A stretch of 64,000 nucleotides of DNA from Neurospora tetraspora (GCF_033439725.1 NW_026944386.1:310001-374000); one strand, 5' to 3'; numbered from the stretch's first letter, positions 24,701-36,811 are shown. Made by a program: numbers and translations. The notes: generated from the sequence alone by a model not told the origin.

Positions 24701-25673
24701 GCTCCGGCTGCGGGAGGAGGTCAGCAAGCTGCTGCGGAAGAAGACGAACGGTTAGAAGAGTCGATGGATGAGCAGCTGCTGGAAGAGACACGTCGAGCTG
24801 AGAGATTTCAAGCACAAGCTGCGGCGGAAAGTCAAGATGCGGGAGGTCAACAACCCCAAGAAAGAGGAGGACGAGGCCCAGTAACAGTAACAGTAGTAAC
24901 AGGAGCAGGATGCCATATATTCTGGCAAGCTTGGAAAGCGGGTCTCCTGGGGGATGTCGTCTTTCCGCTTTCTTCTTCTTCTTCTTCTTCTTCTTTCTTC
25001 TTCTTCTTCTTCTTCTTCTTCTTCTTCTTCTTCTTCTTCTTCTTCTTCTTCTTCTTCTTCTTCTTCTTCTCTCTCTCAGAATAGGCATGGTGGTGGGCAG
25101 TTGGATGGTCGCGGCGGTGGAAGTAAGGACTCCGGGGGTAGAGGTATGTCGAGCGAAAGAAAGGCTGCTGCTGCTGCTGCTGCTGGTGATGATGGTGATG
25201 GTGATGGTGAATACAGCAGCAGCGAAGGAAACATTGGAACCAGGGATACCTCCTCTACCTCTATCTCTACCTCCACCTCCACCTCTACAAGTACGACGGA
25301 AAGGAGGAGCGCAGCAGCGGCAAGCAAAAGAGACCTCCTGAGAAAAGAGATGCGCCGTCCTACAAAGGAGGAACTAAAGCAGATGAAGGATGTTATTGAG
25401 GAGCTTAAGAAGTTTAGGGGGTTGACTGGTGGTGGTGGTTGTGGTAGTGGTGGTGGTAGTGGCCACGAGAGCAAGGCGAAGGGGAAGGGGAAGGGGAAAC
25501 AAAAGGCCGTGAACGGGGATGGGGATGGGGATGGGGATGGGAATGGTGACGACGAGGGTGAAGAAGGTGAGGAAGATGATGATGATGATGATGACAGCAA
25601 ATGGGCAGGTAAACATTGGATGGGCGAGTTGAAGGTTATTAGGAAACTACCGGATGGAGGAGGAGGGTTTTAG
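21731..25673 (+). CDS. Large F-box/leucine-rich-repeat-like protein
   Basis: The main frame is open to 25084. I start it at the ATG at 21731, because an F-box-like motif follows at once (about residues 17-55, with R-L-C-R-V-S-R-H-F and R-L-W-T-D-P as in fungal F-box proteins); an in-frame ATG at 21515 would add 72 low-complexity residues. LRR-like segments lie near residues 222-245 (L-W-S-L-D-L-S-N-N-R-L) and 358-385 (L-Y-L-N-Q-N-P-M-I). A Pro-rich linker follows at about 745-830. The probable role is substrate recognition in an SCF ubiquitin ligase, inferred only. The 3' end is uncertain: the frame enters a (TTC)n run, while a plausible acidic C-terminus (25080-25673, ending W-M-G-E-L-K-V-I-R-K-L-P) lies in another frame. 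A phase-0 intron 24881-25079 (GTAACA...CTCTCTCAG) would join them, giving 1,247 residues, but its donor is weak and no branch site is clear. Confidence 0.65.
24972..25076 (+). repeat. (TTC)n microsatellite at the 3' end of the F-box-like gene
   Basis: Two runs of TTC repeats, with one interrupting shift near 24992-24998, end in a CTCTCTCTCAG sequence. Read as coding it gives poly-Ser, poly-Leu or poly-Phe by frame; read as intron it forms a long polypyrimidine tract before a 3' splice site. Confidence 0.95.
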
Positions 25674-26734
25674 GAGAGGGACCTCTAGATAGATAGATGT
25701 CTGGAGGTTAGTCAGTCATTACGGTAGAGTTACACAAACAATATCGATCGAGATGGAAAGCGGAATTGTCTATAGAGTAGTCTAGAGCTGTAAGCAGTAT
25801 CTACAGTTCAAGTAGTAGCAGTAGCGAAAACTTTATGAACAGCGAAATTTGAATATATCCCTAAGGTACTGTGTACACACCACATATCATTTATGATCAG
25901 TCCAAGTCTATCAGGGGATCTGGCGCTACTGGTGTCCGTCCCCCTGACTGATGTTTGGTAATTCGCAGGTTTGTAGGTTGGAAGTGACACTGACGAGGGG
26001 GGAATCAAGCAGGAAGGTCGGCACTGTTTTGTGGGACATGTTTATGGTGGTTGAGCATGAATTAGCAGTTACTATTTGGATACCTGTAGAGTAGGTCCCC
26101 CTCTGGTATTGGTGTGTTCTCAGTTACAACTGTTGTTCAAAATGTTATGTGTATATTATGATGCTCACTACTGTAGATCTGGAGGGTGAGAATGCAAGTC
26201 ACTTTCCAGTGCTTTGCATGATATTGACGGTGGTTTCAGTCGGGCACGTATCGTGGGTTTGCAGAGTTTCTTTTGAGAGATCAGAGTTTGAGTGAGATTT
26301 GATCTCTATCAAATGTATCAATTCCGTTGTGGTATGTAGGTAGGCATACCGCCTGCCTAACCTCAGCTATGACTGATCTATAGAATCATAGAAGCAATGA
26401 AGCACTAACGCTATTTTTGCAAAACCAGAACCAGAACCGGAACCAGAACCATAAAGATGTTGGATATCTCAACTGAGTAAAAACAAAAAAACCCTAGTGC
26501 AACAACACCACCACCACCGGGAATAGCTTATCCTCTCCTTTTCCGCATTTCCTATTTCCTGTTTCCTGTTTCATATTTCCTGTTCCTCGTTTCCTGTTTC
26601 CTGGTAATTCCTCCAAAAGCAACCAACCCCATCCAGTTACTGCCAGGGTATAATAAGAACATGCATGGGGGAATAAGATCTAGATGTACACACGCCATCA
26701 TTCACTTCAGATACCTCCAATTCCAAAGGCAGGG
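25674..26734. other. Convergent 3' intergenic region
   Basis: The stretch lies between the 3' ends of the F-box-like gene (+) and the Spt20 reading frame (-). It holds short repeats: (CCAGAA)n-like near 26427-26452 and TTTCCTG repeats near 26548-26605. No gene is seen. Confidence 0.5.
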
Positions 26735-27520
26735 TCACGTCTGTCCTTGTCTCTTTGAGCCTTCGGCTTGAGCTTCAGCTTCAGCTTCTTCTTGAGCTTC
26801 AGCTTCAGCTTCTTCTTGAGCTTCAACTTCAGCTTCGGCATGAGGTCCAGCTTGAGCAGCCTGCTCGTCCTGCTGCTGCTGCCGAGCTTTCTTTTCCCGA
26901 TACCTTCTCTTCCTGGACTCTCGATGAAGCCTTGCTCGTTTTTGCCTCTGTGATTCGGTATGAGGTCCATCTTGAGCAGCCTGCTCGTCCTCCTCCTGCT
27001 GCAGCAAAGCTTTGTCTTTCCTCCACCATCGCTTCGCGGCCTCTCGTTTAAGCCTTGCTCGTCTTGCCCTGGGCGATTCGGCTTGAGGCCCAGCTTGAGT
27101 AGCCTGCTCATCCTGCTCCTGCTGCTGCTGCTGCTGAGCTTTATTTTCCCGATGCCCTTTCCCTTTAGACTCTCGATTCAGCATTTCCTGTCTTTCCCTT
27201 TGTTCTTCCCTGCGATCATCTATCTCAACGGGAATCAGGCCATTCTACATCTCCTGTTGCCCCTGTTGATCCTGTTGCTCAGGCATGATCATCCCCTGCT
27301 GCATCGGACCCTGTTGCTGCTGACCCTGTTGCTGCTGGCCTTGTTGCTGCTGGCCTTGTTGCTCCTGGCCTTGTTGCTCCTGGCCTTGTTGCTGCTGACC
27401 TTGTTGTTGCTGACCTTGTTGCTGACTTTGTTGCTCTTGGACCGGTTTCTGATCATCTCCTTCCCCGTAGCCATCATCGTCTTCCTTAACATCAACTCCA
27501 GGAACGTCAGGAGGAACGTC
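26735..27520 (-). other. In-frame coding-like continuation downstream of the spt20 stop
   Basis: After the spt20 TAG (27523-27521) the same frame stays open for 91 codons to a second TAG (27247-27245) and then for another 169 codons to TGA (26737-26735). The first segment begins with an acidic D-V-K-E-D-D-D part and continues as G-Q-Q-Q-Q repeats encoded by a 15-bp minisatellite (about 27300-27430). The second contains three copies of an approximately 41-residue Gln/Arg/Glu-rich repeat (core D-E-Q-A-x-Q-x-G-P and R-A-R-L-x-R-E) and a (E-A-E-A-Q-E)n tail. Composition matches the Gln-rich Spt20 C-terminus. It may be a lost tail, a readthrough extension or a spliced alternative; no intron skipping both stops is evident. 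Confidence 0.6.
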
Positions 27521-28502
27521 CTACATCCCCTGCTGATTACCCATCATCCCCTGCTGTTGACCCTGCTGCTGCTGCTGCTGCTGCTGTTGCTGCTGTTGTT
27601 GCTGAGCAGCCTGTTGAGCAGCAGCCTGTTGAGCCATCTGCAATTGCATCTGCTGTTGCAACTGCTGAATAGCCATAGGATTCATTTGCCCAGCAGCAGC
27701 CATTTGCTGACCCATTTGTTGTGCTGCCATTTGGCCCGCCATACCGTTCATCTGCCCAGCCATACCGTTACCCATCTGTCCCTGCATTCCCTGGCCCATC
27801 TGGCCGCCGTTCATTTGCTGAGCCATCTGCTGCATCTGCTGCTGGCTCAACTGACCGTGTCCACCACCCTGTCCTGCCATCTGCGCCTGTGCCTGCGCTT
27901 GCTGTTGTGTCTTCAAGAAGTTATGTATCACGATGCTCTTCGCATGCGTCTGACACTGGTTCTTGAACGCTTCCATTTGATCTGGCGGGATGTTGGCCGG
28001 CTGACCTCCCCACTTCTCGGCAAACCCAGGCAACCTCTTAGAGTACAGCGAGCTCGTCACATTGTTAATCTGCTGAATCACCGCTGGGTTCATGGAGAGG
28101 GCTGCCAGTTGTTGCTGGCTTATTTGCGACATCGGGGGGTTGGGCCGGGGGACGCCGACTTGGCCGGGCATGCCGGGTTGGCCGGGAGTGGAGACACCGG
28201 GATGGCCTTGTTGTGCGGCCTGTTGGGCGGCTTGCTGCTGTTGGAGTTGTTGGGCCATTTGTTGCTGTTGTTGCTGTTGCTGTTGTTGTCGCAAGGCCAT
28301 CTGTTGTTGCACCATGGCTACTTGTTGAGGGTTTAGACCAGCCATATTCATCATTCCCGCTTGACCTGGTTGACCGACCATACCGGCGCGCATCTGTCCT
28401 TGCAACTGACCGATGTATTGCTGCTGTTGCTGTTGTTGCATGTTAGCCAGCTGGGCAGAGTACTGTGCAGCGATATCCCGAGTTCCAGGAGCCATCATGT
28501 GC

Positions 28503-28540
<38 letters not shown>

Positions 28541-29482
28541 ACGAGCAGCGATCATCTGTTGCTGGGCAATCCGCTGTTGTAGCTGGGCTTGTGTCATCTG
28601 CCCGGCCATCATAGGGTTGCCGTGTCCTTGGAGGCCAGCGGCAGCCATCCGTTGCTGCAGGAGCCGTTGTTGTTGAGCAATATATTGAGCGGCTTGTTGA
28701 GGATTCAGGCCTTGGGGAACTGGAATACCGCCCATCTGAGGCATTCCCGTTGGGCCGTTCATCAGCATGGCCTGGCCGACTTGCTGGTTCGCCATCATTC
28801 CAGGTGGTGGGCTGGCCTGGGACAGGCGTGGTGTCGGGACGACCGAAGGACGGCTCATAGGCGTTGCGTGAACCATGTTAGGGGTAGCGCTGGGCATCCT
28901 AGGCGTTCCGGCTGCGTGGCTCTGTTGACTGCCTCTAGCAGACATACTGGCAGCCATTGGGACGGACATGGGACCATGGCTCTGAGCCACGGATGGAGGC
29001 CGTGCCGGGCTCCCGCCCATGTTGGAGTTGGAAGCTTGCATGGCCACGCTGTTAACCATGGGTGACGATGCCGTCTGTGGTGTATTTTGCCGAATAATTG
29101 GTGACGACACCTGGCCTTGTGATACCTGAGGGAACCTAGCTACTCCATTAGGCATGGTGCTAGCCATGTTAGGACTATTTTGCATAGTAGCAGGCATAGT
29201 ATGTGGTGTGCCCATCGAAGTCGGCTGGGCCTGTTGCTGCTGCTGTTGGGCTTGCTGTTGGGCCTGCTGCTGAGCCTGAGCCTGGGCTTGGGCCTGAGCT
29301 TGGGCCTGAGCTTGAGCTTGAGCCTGGGCTTGAGCTTGAGCCTGGGCTTGCTGCTGAGCTTGTTGCTGAAGCTGCGCCTGTTGCTGCTGTTGGGTTTGAG
29401 TCATAGCCATCCTCTTCTGATTTCGCTCCTTCTTGAGACGCTCGATCTCCAACTGCTTCTGTTGAGCGATGAGCAAGGCCTG

Positions 29483-29518
<36 letters not shown>

Positions 29519-31081
29519 ATTCGCCTGCGCTTGAGCCGCCTCCAACTGTTGCTGCTTCGCTGCCTGAGCGGCTGCCAGCTGCTGCTGCTGCTGCTCCCGT
29601 TGCTTCATGGCTAGGATCCGCCGTTGCTCGGCCTCCTGCACTTCCTTCTCAGCTTTCTCCTGTTCCACCCTGGCCTTGATCTCTTCGAGAAGTTGGAACT
29701 GATTAAACCGCGGCTCGAACCCTGATCCGGTCGCTTGACCTGTCCCGTCCGACCCATGCCCAGCACCCGGAGCGCCAGCAGCCCTGTTCGACCTGCGCTC
29801 GTCGCACGCAAGCATGTACTGCTCCATCTGCCTGGCGTTGGCGTCTTCTTCTGCCAGCTCGGCGTCCGTCTTCTTGCGTCGCTTGGGTTCTGGTGGGGGG
29901 TGCGAATGAGCTGGATCTGACGCTATTTGCTGCTCAAGCCTTGCAATGAGCTGTTCTGCGTCCCTTGTCGGTTCCAAGTCGAGAGGTGGTTGGGTGCTTA
30001 GCAAGATCTGGGCCTCGGCGGCCACAAGGTTGCTCGGGTCCAACTCAATCTGATCCACCTTTCGTTTCCTACTGGGCGGTCCCATGGGTGTCTGGACTGG
30101 CTGCGCAGCGGTGCTGGGAGTTGGCGGAATCCCCATAATCTTGGACATGGGGTTGCTGATGCCCAGTGCCAGATCTACAGCCAGACTCTCTGGCGTGGGG
30201 CGTAGCACAACGGTGATCACTTTGCGTTTGCCCACCTCTTGATTACTTTGGCCGTCGGCCTGCCCATTCTGGGCGGGAATATTTTCCTTGTCATTGCCCT
30301 TTGCATCTTCCTGCTTGGTGAGTCCGTTGGGCTGGGCGCCCTGGTGCTCCTGGAGGGCTTCCTTTGGGTATGGCGCATACGGCGAGGGAGTAACGTAGGA
30401 AGACCACCTGTGGATGGAGTGGTCATTTGAAGCCGGAACCGGCTGTGCTGGGCCCTTGGGCGGAGTGGCTGTCGCATAGTTGTGGACTTCCACGATCAAG
30501 CAACCGTCGTAAAAGGAAACGCCCTCTTGGTGGAGGTATGGAAGGAGATCATGAGGGATAGTGCGACTCTTGAGGTGGGGGATGAGGGCCAGGCCAAGGG
30601 CTGACTTGTAGCTGGACACGGTATCTTGTTGGTCGAAGCGCCAGTGTGTTTTGTGAAGGTGTATGATCATCGAAGGTCGGTTCCCGGCGTGCTTTTTTAG
30701 GAAGTCCCGGTCCGATATTGGGACGTTGGGGACAGACGGTGTCTCGAAGAGGGTAGCGGAAACCGGAGGACGTTGAGCGCTTCCGGGAACGGGGCCATGG
30801 CCAGACGGGGCCCGATTACGAGGGCGGTTGGGAGGGGGTGGTCGAGCAGGGGAGCCGTTGGCCATTGTATTTGCGCCGGGGGGATTTGACGGCTGACGGG
30901 CGGCAGACGGGGTGCGTTTGGCGGACATTAGAGGGGAGGCGGAGTTCGGCGAGGCTGTATGGATGCCGTTGGTCTGGATGCCGAGGGGAATAGGACGCTT
31001 GATCTTGGACGCGACTGGCGGCGGCGGCGGTTGGGGTTGCGACATCTGGGGCGACGCGCTGATGGCAGTAGCGGGGCCCAT
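27521..31081 (-). CDS. spt20: SAGA complex subunit Spt20
   Basis: A single 1,186-codon frame starts at ATG 31081. Residues about 138-202 carry the Spt20 domain (M-I-I-H-L-H-K-T-H-W-R-F-D, I-P-H-D-L-L, G-V-S-F-Y-D-G-C-L-I-V-E-V-H), with the second conserved block V-I-T-V-V-L-R-P-T-P-E-S near 286-300. The rest is Pro/Ser-rich at the N-terminus and strongly Gln/Met/Gly-rich at the C-terminus, including a run encoded at 28503-28541. Spt20 keeps the nuclear SAGA histone acetyltransferase coactivator together. Fungal members share this domain plus Q-rich tail layout. The gene is in tandem with the pex22-like gene, 1.5 kb downstream of it. The frame continues past the stop with two further open segments, described separately. 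Confidence 0.85.
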
Positions 31082-32415
31082 TGTGCTGGTGTTGGTATCC
31101 CGTCTAGTGCCCCAGGGGCGACCTCGTACTCTTTCTTGTTGTACTCTCGTATGCGACCGTGTTTGTGTTTACGTTTGAAGTCGGGTGGGTATCGGATGTT
31201 TAAAGGTGACTAAAGAGCCGCTCGCGATGATCTGGATGGAGTATGGAGTCTCTCTCTGTCGGACGTCAGCAGCCGAGCATCTCTGGGCTTGTTTGTCAAT
31301 GAGGACGTCTCCGGCGGCGGGGATGGTAGCGATTCCAAGTTGTTGTTGACATGTGCAGTAGTGACGGGTGATGATGGATTGTTGAACTGACCGATGGAAT
31401 TGAAAGAGAAAGACAAGTTCTGATGATGGAAGAAGGCCTGGTCGTCGGTTTGGAAAGTGTTGGTCGCAATGTCGAGGCTTGGCGCTTGCCCCTGTGTGTC
31501 ACTCAAAGGCCCGGGATACCTTCCTTGTGACGGTTGAGGTAGTGAACAGCGCTAGTGGGTGGTGCTAATAGTGGTAGTAGGTACTGCTGTAGGGCAGATA
31601 TCACTGTAGTGATACGCTGTAACTGTTGGTGGAATGCCTGTAGCCCACTAACAAAATGTGGGGTCACCTGTCTGCTTTGTTCGAGCACGAGGGAGTTCTC
31701 GTCGGCCGAGGTACCTTGGAAATATCGACGACAAAGTGATGATGTTTCTACAAGGAGGTTTCAAAGTCCGTTAAAGAAAGTCCAGAAGGAAAAAGTTGAT
31801 GATGTGAACTTGTATTACCGAAAGAACATTGGGTAACGGTTCGTGATGCCACCGGTTGGGAGCGAGAAGAAAAGGATGAACAGATGTCGAGCCTCAAGCT
31901 AATAAAAGGAGGAAGGGCAGAAGTTATAGTAAGGAACACTTGGAATTTGTAGCCTGTCAGGTGCGAGCCGACCCAGTTGGATGACGAACTTGACGGTTTC
32001 CATGATATGCTATGCGAGAAAACTCGACCATAACCCTAACCCCCACCTCCTTTTTGCATGAGCTCTACATATCGCGGAACTGTGAGAACCACCGAGTACA
32101 TTACGGCCGTTCAGGTACAAATCGTGAAAAACATTAACCTGACAAGTTGTCGTACCTACTTCAGCCCTTTCCCCGACAGCGGGAAAGCAGCCGCAGAAGC
32201 CATTCGGGAGCGCTTAGTTTCAGATGTCAACTCCATCCTCTTTGGCGTTTCCTTCTGCGCATACCCGTTGCACATGTTCACTTCACCACCAAGCTATCTG
32301 CGAGTCAGCACCTGGAGCAGAAGATCGGTCATCCATATCATCATGTTCTCTATCCGTCCGTAGGTAGGTATCCAAACCAAAGAAACACTTCTGTCGTCAA
32401 ATAGCAGAGTGGTAT

Positions 32416-32464
<49 letters not shown>

Positions 32465-32544
32465 AACAAGGATATCATCACTCACTCACCCTTTCCTTCC
32501 CCTGTTTCCATCTCCTCCCCTTTTTAGGGGCCCAAGAGTCCAGT
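31082..32544. other. Region between spt20 and the pex22-like gene
   Basis: It holds the spt20 promoter and 5' UTR and the 3' UTR of the pex22-like gene. A minus-strand frame at 31503-31210 (about 98 codons, Ser/Asn/Pro-rich, C-ending codons) has no ATG start or known domain; it could be an uncalled exon or leader sequence. A (CAA)n run occupies 32415-32464. Confidence 0.45.
32415..32464 (+). repeat. (CAA)n microsatellite
   Basis: About 16-17 perfect copies of CAA/ACA in the intergenic region downstream of the pex22-like gene. Confidence 0.95.
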
Positions 32545-33912
32545 TTACTCCTGTCCCTGAACCCTCCTAACCCAATCATCACCCAACTTGCCCGCCCTCA
32601 CATCAACAACCACCACTCCCCTCCCCCGTCCCACCCGCTCTTCCTTCTGCCACCACTTGGTCTCCTCCTTCTTCTTCTCCTTCTCGCCGTTCTTTTCTGT
32701 GTCATCGTCCTCAGAGTCCGAATCAGCAAGGCCACCATCTCCTTGCTCAGCACCAACCACCAACACAATGTCGTGCCTTAACCATGTCTGGAGGGAAGTG
32801 ATCACGCTGCCGTCCGGTCCGGCCAGAGATTCCTGGAGGTAAAGGATCTCGGGCTGAATATGACGTAGGATGTGGGAGTGGCCGGCGGGGGTGGAGAAGG
32901 TCAGGATGTGAGAGGGCTTGGAGACGAGGGTGGTTGCTTGGTTGTAGAGGGAGGTGTAGGCGGAACCGGCACTAGAATAAGGGTTAGTTATGAACCAAAC
33001 AAAATGGAAATGGAGCAGGAAAAAGACTTACAGAGGGTCCTTGTCCTTGCTCTCGGCGGGTGTCTCGGCTTCAATGTTGGAGAAGGAAGAGCTTAGCGAG
33101 GGAGGCTTGGAGGAGTCTTCGGACTTGTCCTTGAGCTGAGGGGCGTAGATGAGGATGTAGAGCTTGGTAAGGGAGAGATCGATGTTACGGGGGATGTGGG
33201 AGAGGATGGACTGGAGTGGTATGGTTGTTAGTAACTGGACGATGGTTCTGTTTAGACGAGGACTTACAGCATGTTCATGGTACTCCTCATCACCAGCTTC
33301 CACATGGTTATCGGCCGAGACAATAATGGCAACCTTTTTCCGGCGTTGGTTCTTGTTGGAGGCGGCAGTGGTAGTGACAGCGGGAGCGGTAACCGGGGCA
33401 GTAATCGTGGTAGGTTGAACAACGGGACTCTCATTTCTGGAAGTAGTAGCATTCTCAACCTGTTTTTTCGTATCCGGGTCGGACCACGTCTCGTCGTCAG
33501 CAAACTCGCTCCTCAGGCTGTCTTCCTCGCGGATGGCGGAAAGGGCGGTACCCACAGCTGCGCCCGCTGCAGTCACGCCGGCGGCGACCTGTCGCTTCGC
33601 GCCGTTGAAGAAGTCGGCCGGACTCGGGGTGCGGCGGAGGCCCCATCCTCCTTCGGCCTGTGCTTGGGCATTGGGGGAATGGGCTGGCGGCTTCAGACGA
33701 CCTTGGCCGGAGGCTCCGTAGGGCGGGTTGTCGCCGTAGTCGGCGTTCTCGTAGTCGAGGTCCTGGAGGGTCGAGTTGGTCTCGTGTTCCTCGCTCCGGT
33801 CCTTGCGCTGGCTCCAGATCCATGCCGCGACACTGACGGTAGCAACGGCGGCCGTCACAACCAGCGGCACCCAGGTACCTAGAGCGCCATTACGACGTCT
33901 GTTGTCGGACAT
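32545..33912 (-). CDS. pex22: Pex22-like peroxin (peroxisomal membrane protein)
   Basis: Three exons on the minus strand (33912-33268, 33210-33032, 32971-32545) give 416 residues. Both introns (57 and 60 bp) have GTAAGT donors, CTAAC branch sites and AG acceptors. The ATG at 33912 is chosen because it puts the short basic N-terminus (S-D-N-R-R-R-N) directly before the single membrane segment (residues about 13-32), as in fungal Pex22. Other family signs are the R-R-T-P-S-P...F-F-N-G-A motif, A-A-G-A-A-V-G-x-A-L-S-x-I-R-E-E-D, the I-I-V-S-A-D block, I-L-S-H-I-P-R and the C-terminal G-R-G-R-G-V-V-V-V-D. Pex22 anchors the ubiquitin-conjugating enzyme Pex4 at the peroxisome for receptor recycling. 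It diverges from eIF2B gamma. Confidence 0.85.
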
Positions 33913-34895
33913 TATAACGATATGTTCTTGTTCTATGTCGAGTTCTAGATGGTCGCTCTCATGGCACTGTCGTGAGCGGTGTCGAGCTGTCGGGTCGTCT
34001 TTCGTCTCAACCCGCAGGCGCACTTCCAGTCCAACAAGAAGAAGACGAAGACTGAGCAAGTTTGCGATAGGTGAGGAGAAGTGTATTGTAGGCGCGCAAA
34101 GATGGAAATGTTGTGGCTGGTCGCTAGCAGTTACCGAATAGCGGCCCACTGACAGACCATAGGGCGGAGTCTATGCGAGCGGAAGACTGGGGAGAGGTAG
34201 GGGTCGTCGACTGGGTTGTTGACTGGGCGAGCTGGGGTCCTGGGGAAGTGGATGCCTCTTCAGCTGCAGAGTCGGAAGGCTGGAGACGTTGAGGGTGTCA
34301 AGTTGAAGCCAACGAGGGCAAAGAGCTCAGCTGGAAGAGAGGAGGTCCTCATGACGCCGCGTCTTCAACCGAGGCTGGTGGTTGGTCAGACAAGTCCAAG
34401 AGCTGAACATCACTGGACAGTGGACTTTCAGTGGAAGAAGAGAGCTTCCAGTGGCGGGGGTCGTGACAGACCACCAGATCCCATATTCCAAACGCCATGT
34501 CCGCCAAGCCGTCACAAGCGCACTTGGCCGCATTCGGACTGGCAGCGAAGATCAGGGCGTGTCTCCAGCGATGTTCTTGTTTGCACGCCCTCCACATTTG
34601 TCTGACGGAACTGTAAGAGCGCACAGACCACTCCATCATGCCCCTCCACCAGTGAGAGCTTTCACTTTCATTGAGACTTTGCGATTGTGAGTCAAGAAAT
34701 CGATATTCGAACAAGACATTCACCACTTTTACGAAAAGTCGACGTTAAAGAAACAACACCCGTACGCGCTCTTATATCACACAGCGCCGTTGTTTTTCCG
34801 TCGACCAATATACCCGACACTAGAATACCGGTGTCACCTCTTTTGCGCAAAATAATCCGACATCGACAACCAGTTCCTCTTTTTACGTCTTCAAG
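33913..34895. promoter_or_regulatory. Divergent promoter region, pex22-like gene / eIF2B gamma
   Basis: The 983 bp separating the two start codons must hold both promoters and 5' UTRs. Short frames on both strands (for example 34726-34349, minus) show no domain. I see no decisive TATA element or named regulatory site. Confidence 0.6.
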
Positions 34896-36811
34896 ATGCC
34901 CCACGCTGTAACTATCGCGACTCCGGGCCTCCAAGCCTTGATCCTTTGCGGTCCCGGCAGCTCGTTTCCTACTTTCACCGCCAACCCAGATGCGAACCCC
35001 AAGGCTCTCCTACCAATTGCCAACAGGCCCATGGTCTGGTATCCTCTCGACTTTTGCTACCGCGCAGGCATCACAAGTAGGTCATGGTTTTGTCAACGTC
35101 TTGGTGTTGAGTGAGATCTGATATCTCCATGTCTTGGCATATTCTCTTGACATATACTAACTCTATCCAGACATCACCCTCATCTGCCCGCCCACGGCCC
35201 AAGAAGCCATCCAAACTGCCCTCAACACAAACCCCTTCCTCACCAGCCTACCATACCCCAGGCCCGACCTCCTAGCACCCAAGGACCTCGACCAGAACAC
35301 CGGTACAGCAGAGATTCTCCGTCTCCCCGAAGTCCAAGCAACAGTAACCGACGACTTCCTCGTTCTCCCCTGCGACTTGGTATGCGAGCTCGGCGCCGAC
35401 AAGCTCCTCCAAGCATGGATGGTCAAGTCCGCCAGCCTCACAGACCTCCTTGACGACACACGGGCTGAGAATGGTCCTCTCAAGCGCAGCGGCGGTCTCG
35501 GTGTATGGTATCAGACCAAGACTGCTACTCCCATCAAGGGCGAGGAGACCGATTTCCTGGCCACCGTTCCTCTACCATCTTCCTCGGTCTCGCCCCCTAA
35601 GGGCTCCCTATTCCCCAACATTTCCAAGGTCGCCTACTCAATGCCTACCGATTCGTTGAAGGATCTCCTCGAAGAACAGAAAGGCTTCCCCACGCGCCAT
35701 GCCCTTCTCAAGAAACACCCCCGCGTGCGCATGCTGACCACTCACCGCGACGCCCACATCTACATCTTCCCCCACTGGATCATGGACTTCGTCAAGGAGA
35801 ACGACCGCTTGGAGACCATCGGCGAGGACGTCCTAGGCTGGTGGGCCAAAGCCGGCTGGCAAAAGGGACTCTCCACGAAGCTCGGTCTCGACACGATCCT
35901 CGGCCAGTCCTCCACCACCGCCCCCAACACCGACGGCAAAACCTCCCCCGTCGGCTCCCACACCCCCAAGGACTCCGCCACCGTCCACCCGCCCACCGGC
36001 TCGCAAATCCACGACGCCGTCTCCGCCTCCGGCGCCACCAACCTTGAAGGCCCCGTCCGCCCCGTCATCCGCGCCGGCGACAAGCCCGGACAAGCCAACG
36101 AGCAAAACGATAGCACCATCCCGCCCATGCTCGCTTACGTCCACCCTTCCTCCTCCACCGGTTCCACCCCCTTGATCCGCCGCGTCGACACCGCCCAGCT
36201 CCTCCTGCAAATCTCCCTGCAACTCGCCAAGCTGCCCTCGATCGAAGAAGTCGGTTCCGCCGAAGCCGCTTCGCCCTTTGCGCACATGCGCAAGGTCGCC
36301 TACCCCGAGGGCGTCAAGCCACGCACGACCATCACCAAGCAGGACTCGCTGGTAGCGGACAATGTCACCGTCCAAGAAAAGACGAGCATCAAGGAGTGCG
36401 TGATCGGCGCCAACTGCCAGATTGGCGAGGGCGCCAAGTTGTCTCAGTGTCTGCTGATGGACGGCGTGGTGGTGGGCAAGAATTGTAAGCTTACCAAGTG
36501 CATCCTTGGTAAGCGCAGCGAGGTCGGGGAGGGGTGCACGTTGACGGAGTGTGAGGTGCAGGAGAATTTGTTGGTTGAGGCTAGGAGTAGGTTTTTCCTT
36601 TTTCTTTTCCCCTTTACCCTTTTGTTTTTGACAGGTGCTAACATGTGTGTGTGAAACAGCGGAAACAAAGAACGAGAAATTCATGTCCTCCTCCGGTCTC
36701 GAGGCTACCGAGGAGGATCTTGCCGAGGATGATGACGACGAGGATAACGATGGCAACGGCAATGACGACGACGACGAGGATGAGGAGGATGATGAGTCGG
36801 CGGAGGAATAG
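34896..36811 (+). CDS. GCD1: Translation initiation factor eIF2B subunit gamma (GCD1 type)
   Basis: Three exons (34896-35076, 35171-36586, 36660-36811) encode 582 residues. Intron 1 (94 bp, GTAGGT...CAG) and intron 2 (73 bp, GTAGGT...CAG) have ACTAACT and GCTAACA branch sites. The N-terminal pyrophosphorylase-like domain (A-L-I-L-C-G-P-G near residue 13, P-K-A-L-L-P-I-A-N-R-P-M near 36, D-D-F-L-V-L-P-C-D-L) is catalytically degenerate in this subunit. Isoleucine-patch hexapeptide repeats follow at about residues 458-530 (I-K-E-C-V-I-G-A-N-C, L-T-K-C-I-L-G), then an acidic D/E-rich tail. eIF2B gamma pairs with epsilon in the cytosolic complex that recharges eIF2 with GTP. The frame stays open for 65 codons after the TAG. 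Confidence 0.88.

Noticed and set aside
24567-25088. Minus-strand frame with a long Arg/Lys homopolymer
   Set aside because: It is the antisense shadow of the (TTC)n microsatellite.
26960-28336. Plus-strand 458-codon Leu-rich frame
   Set aside because: It is the antisense of the Gln-rich Spt20 frame and its continuation; CTG/TTG runs mimic coding.
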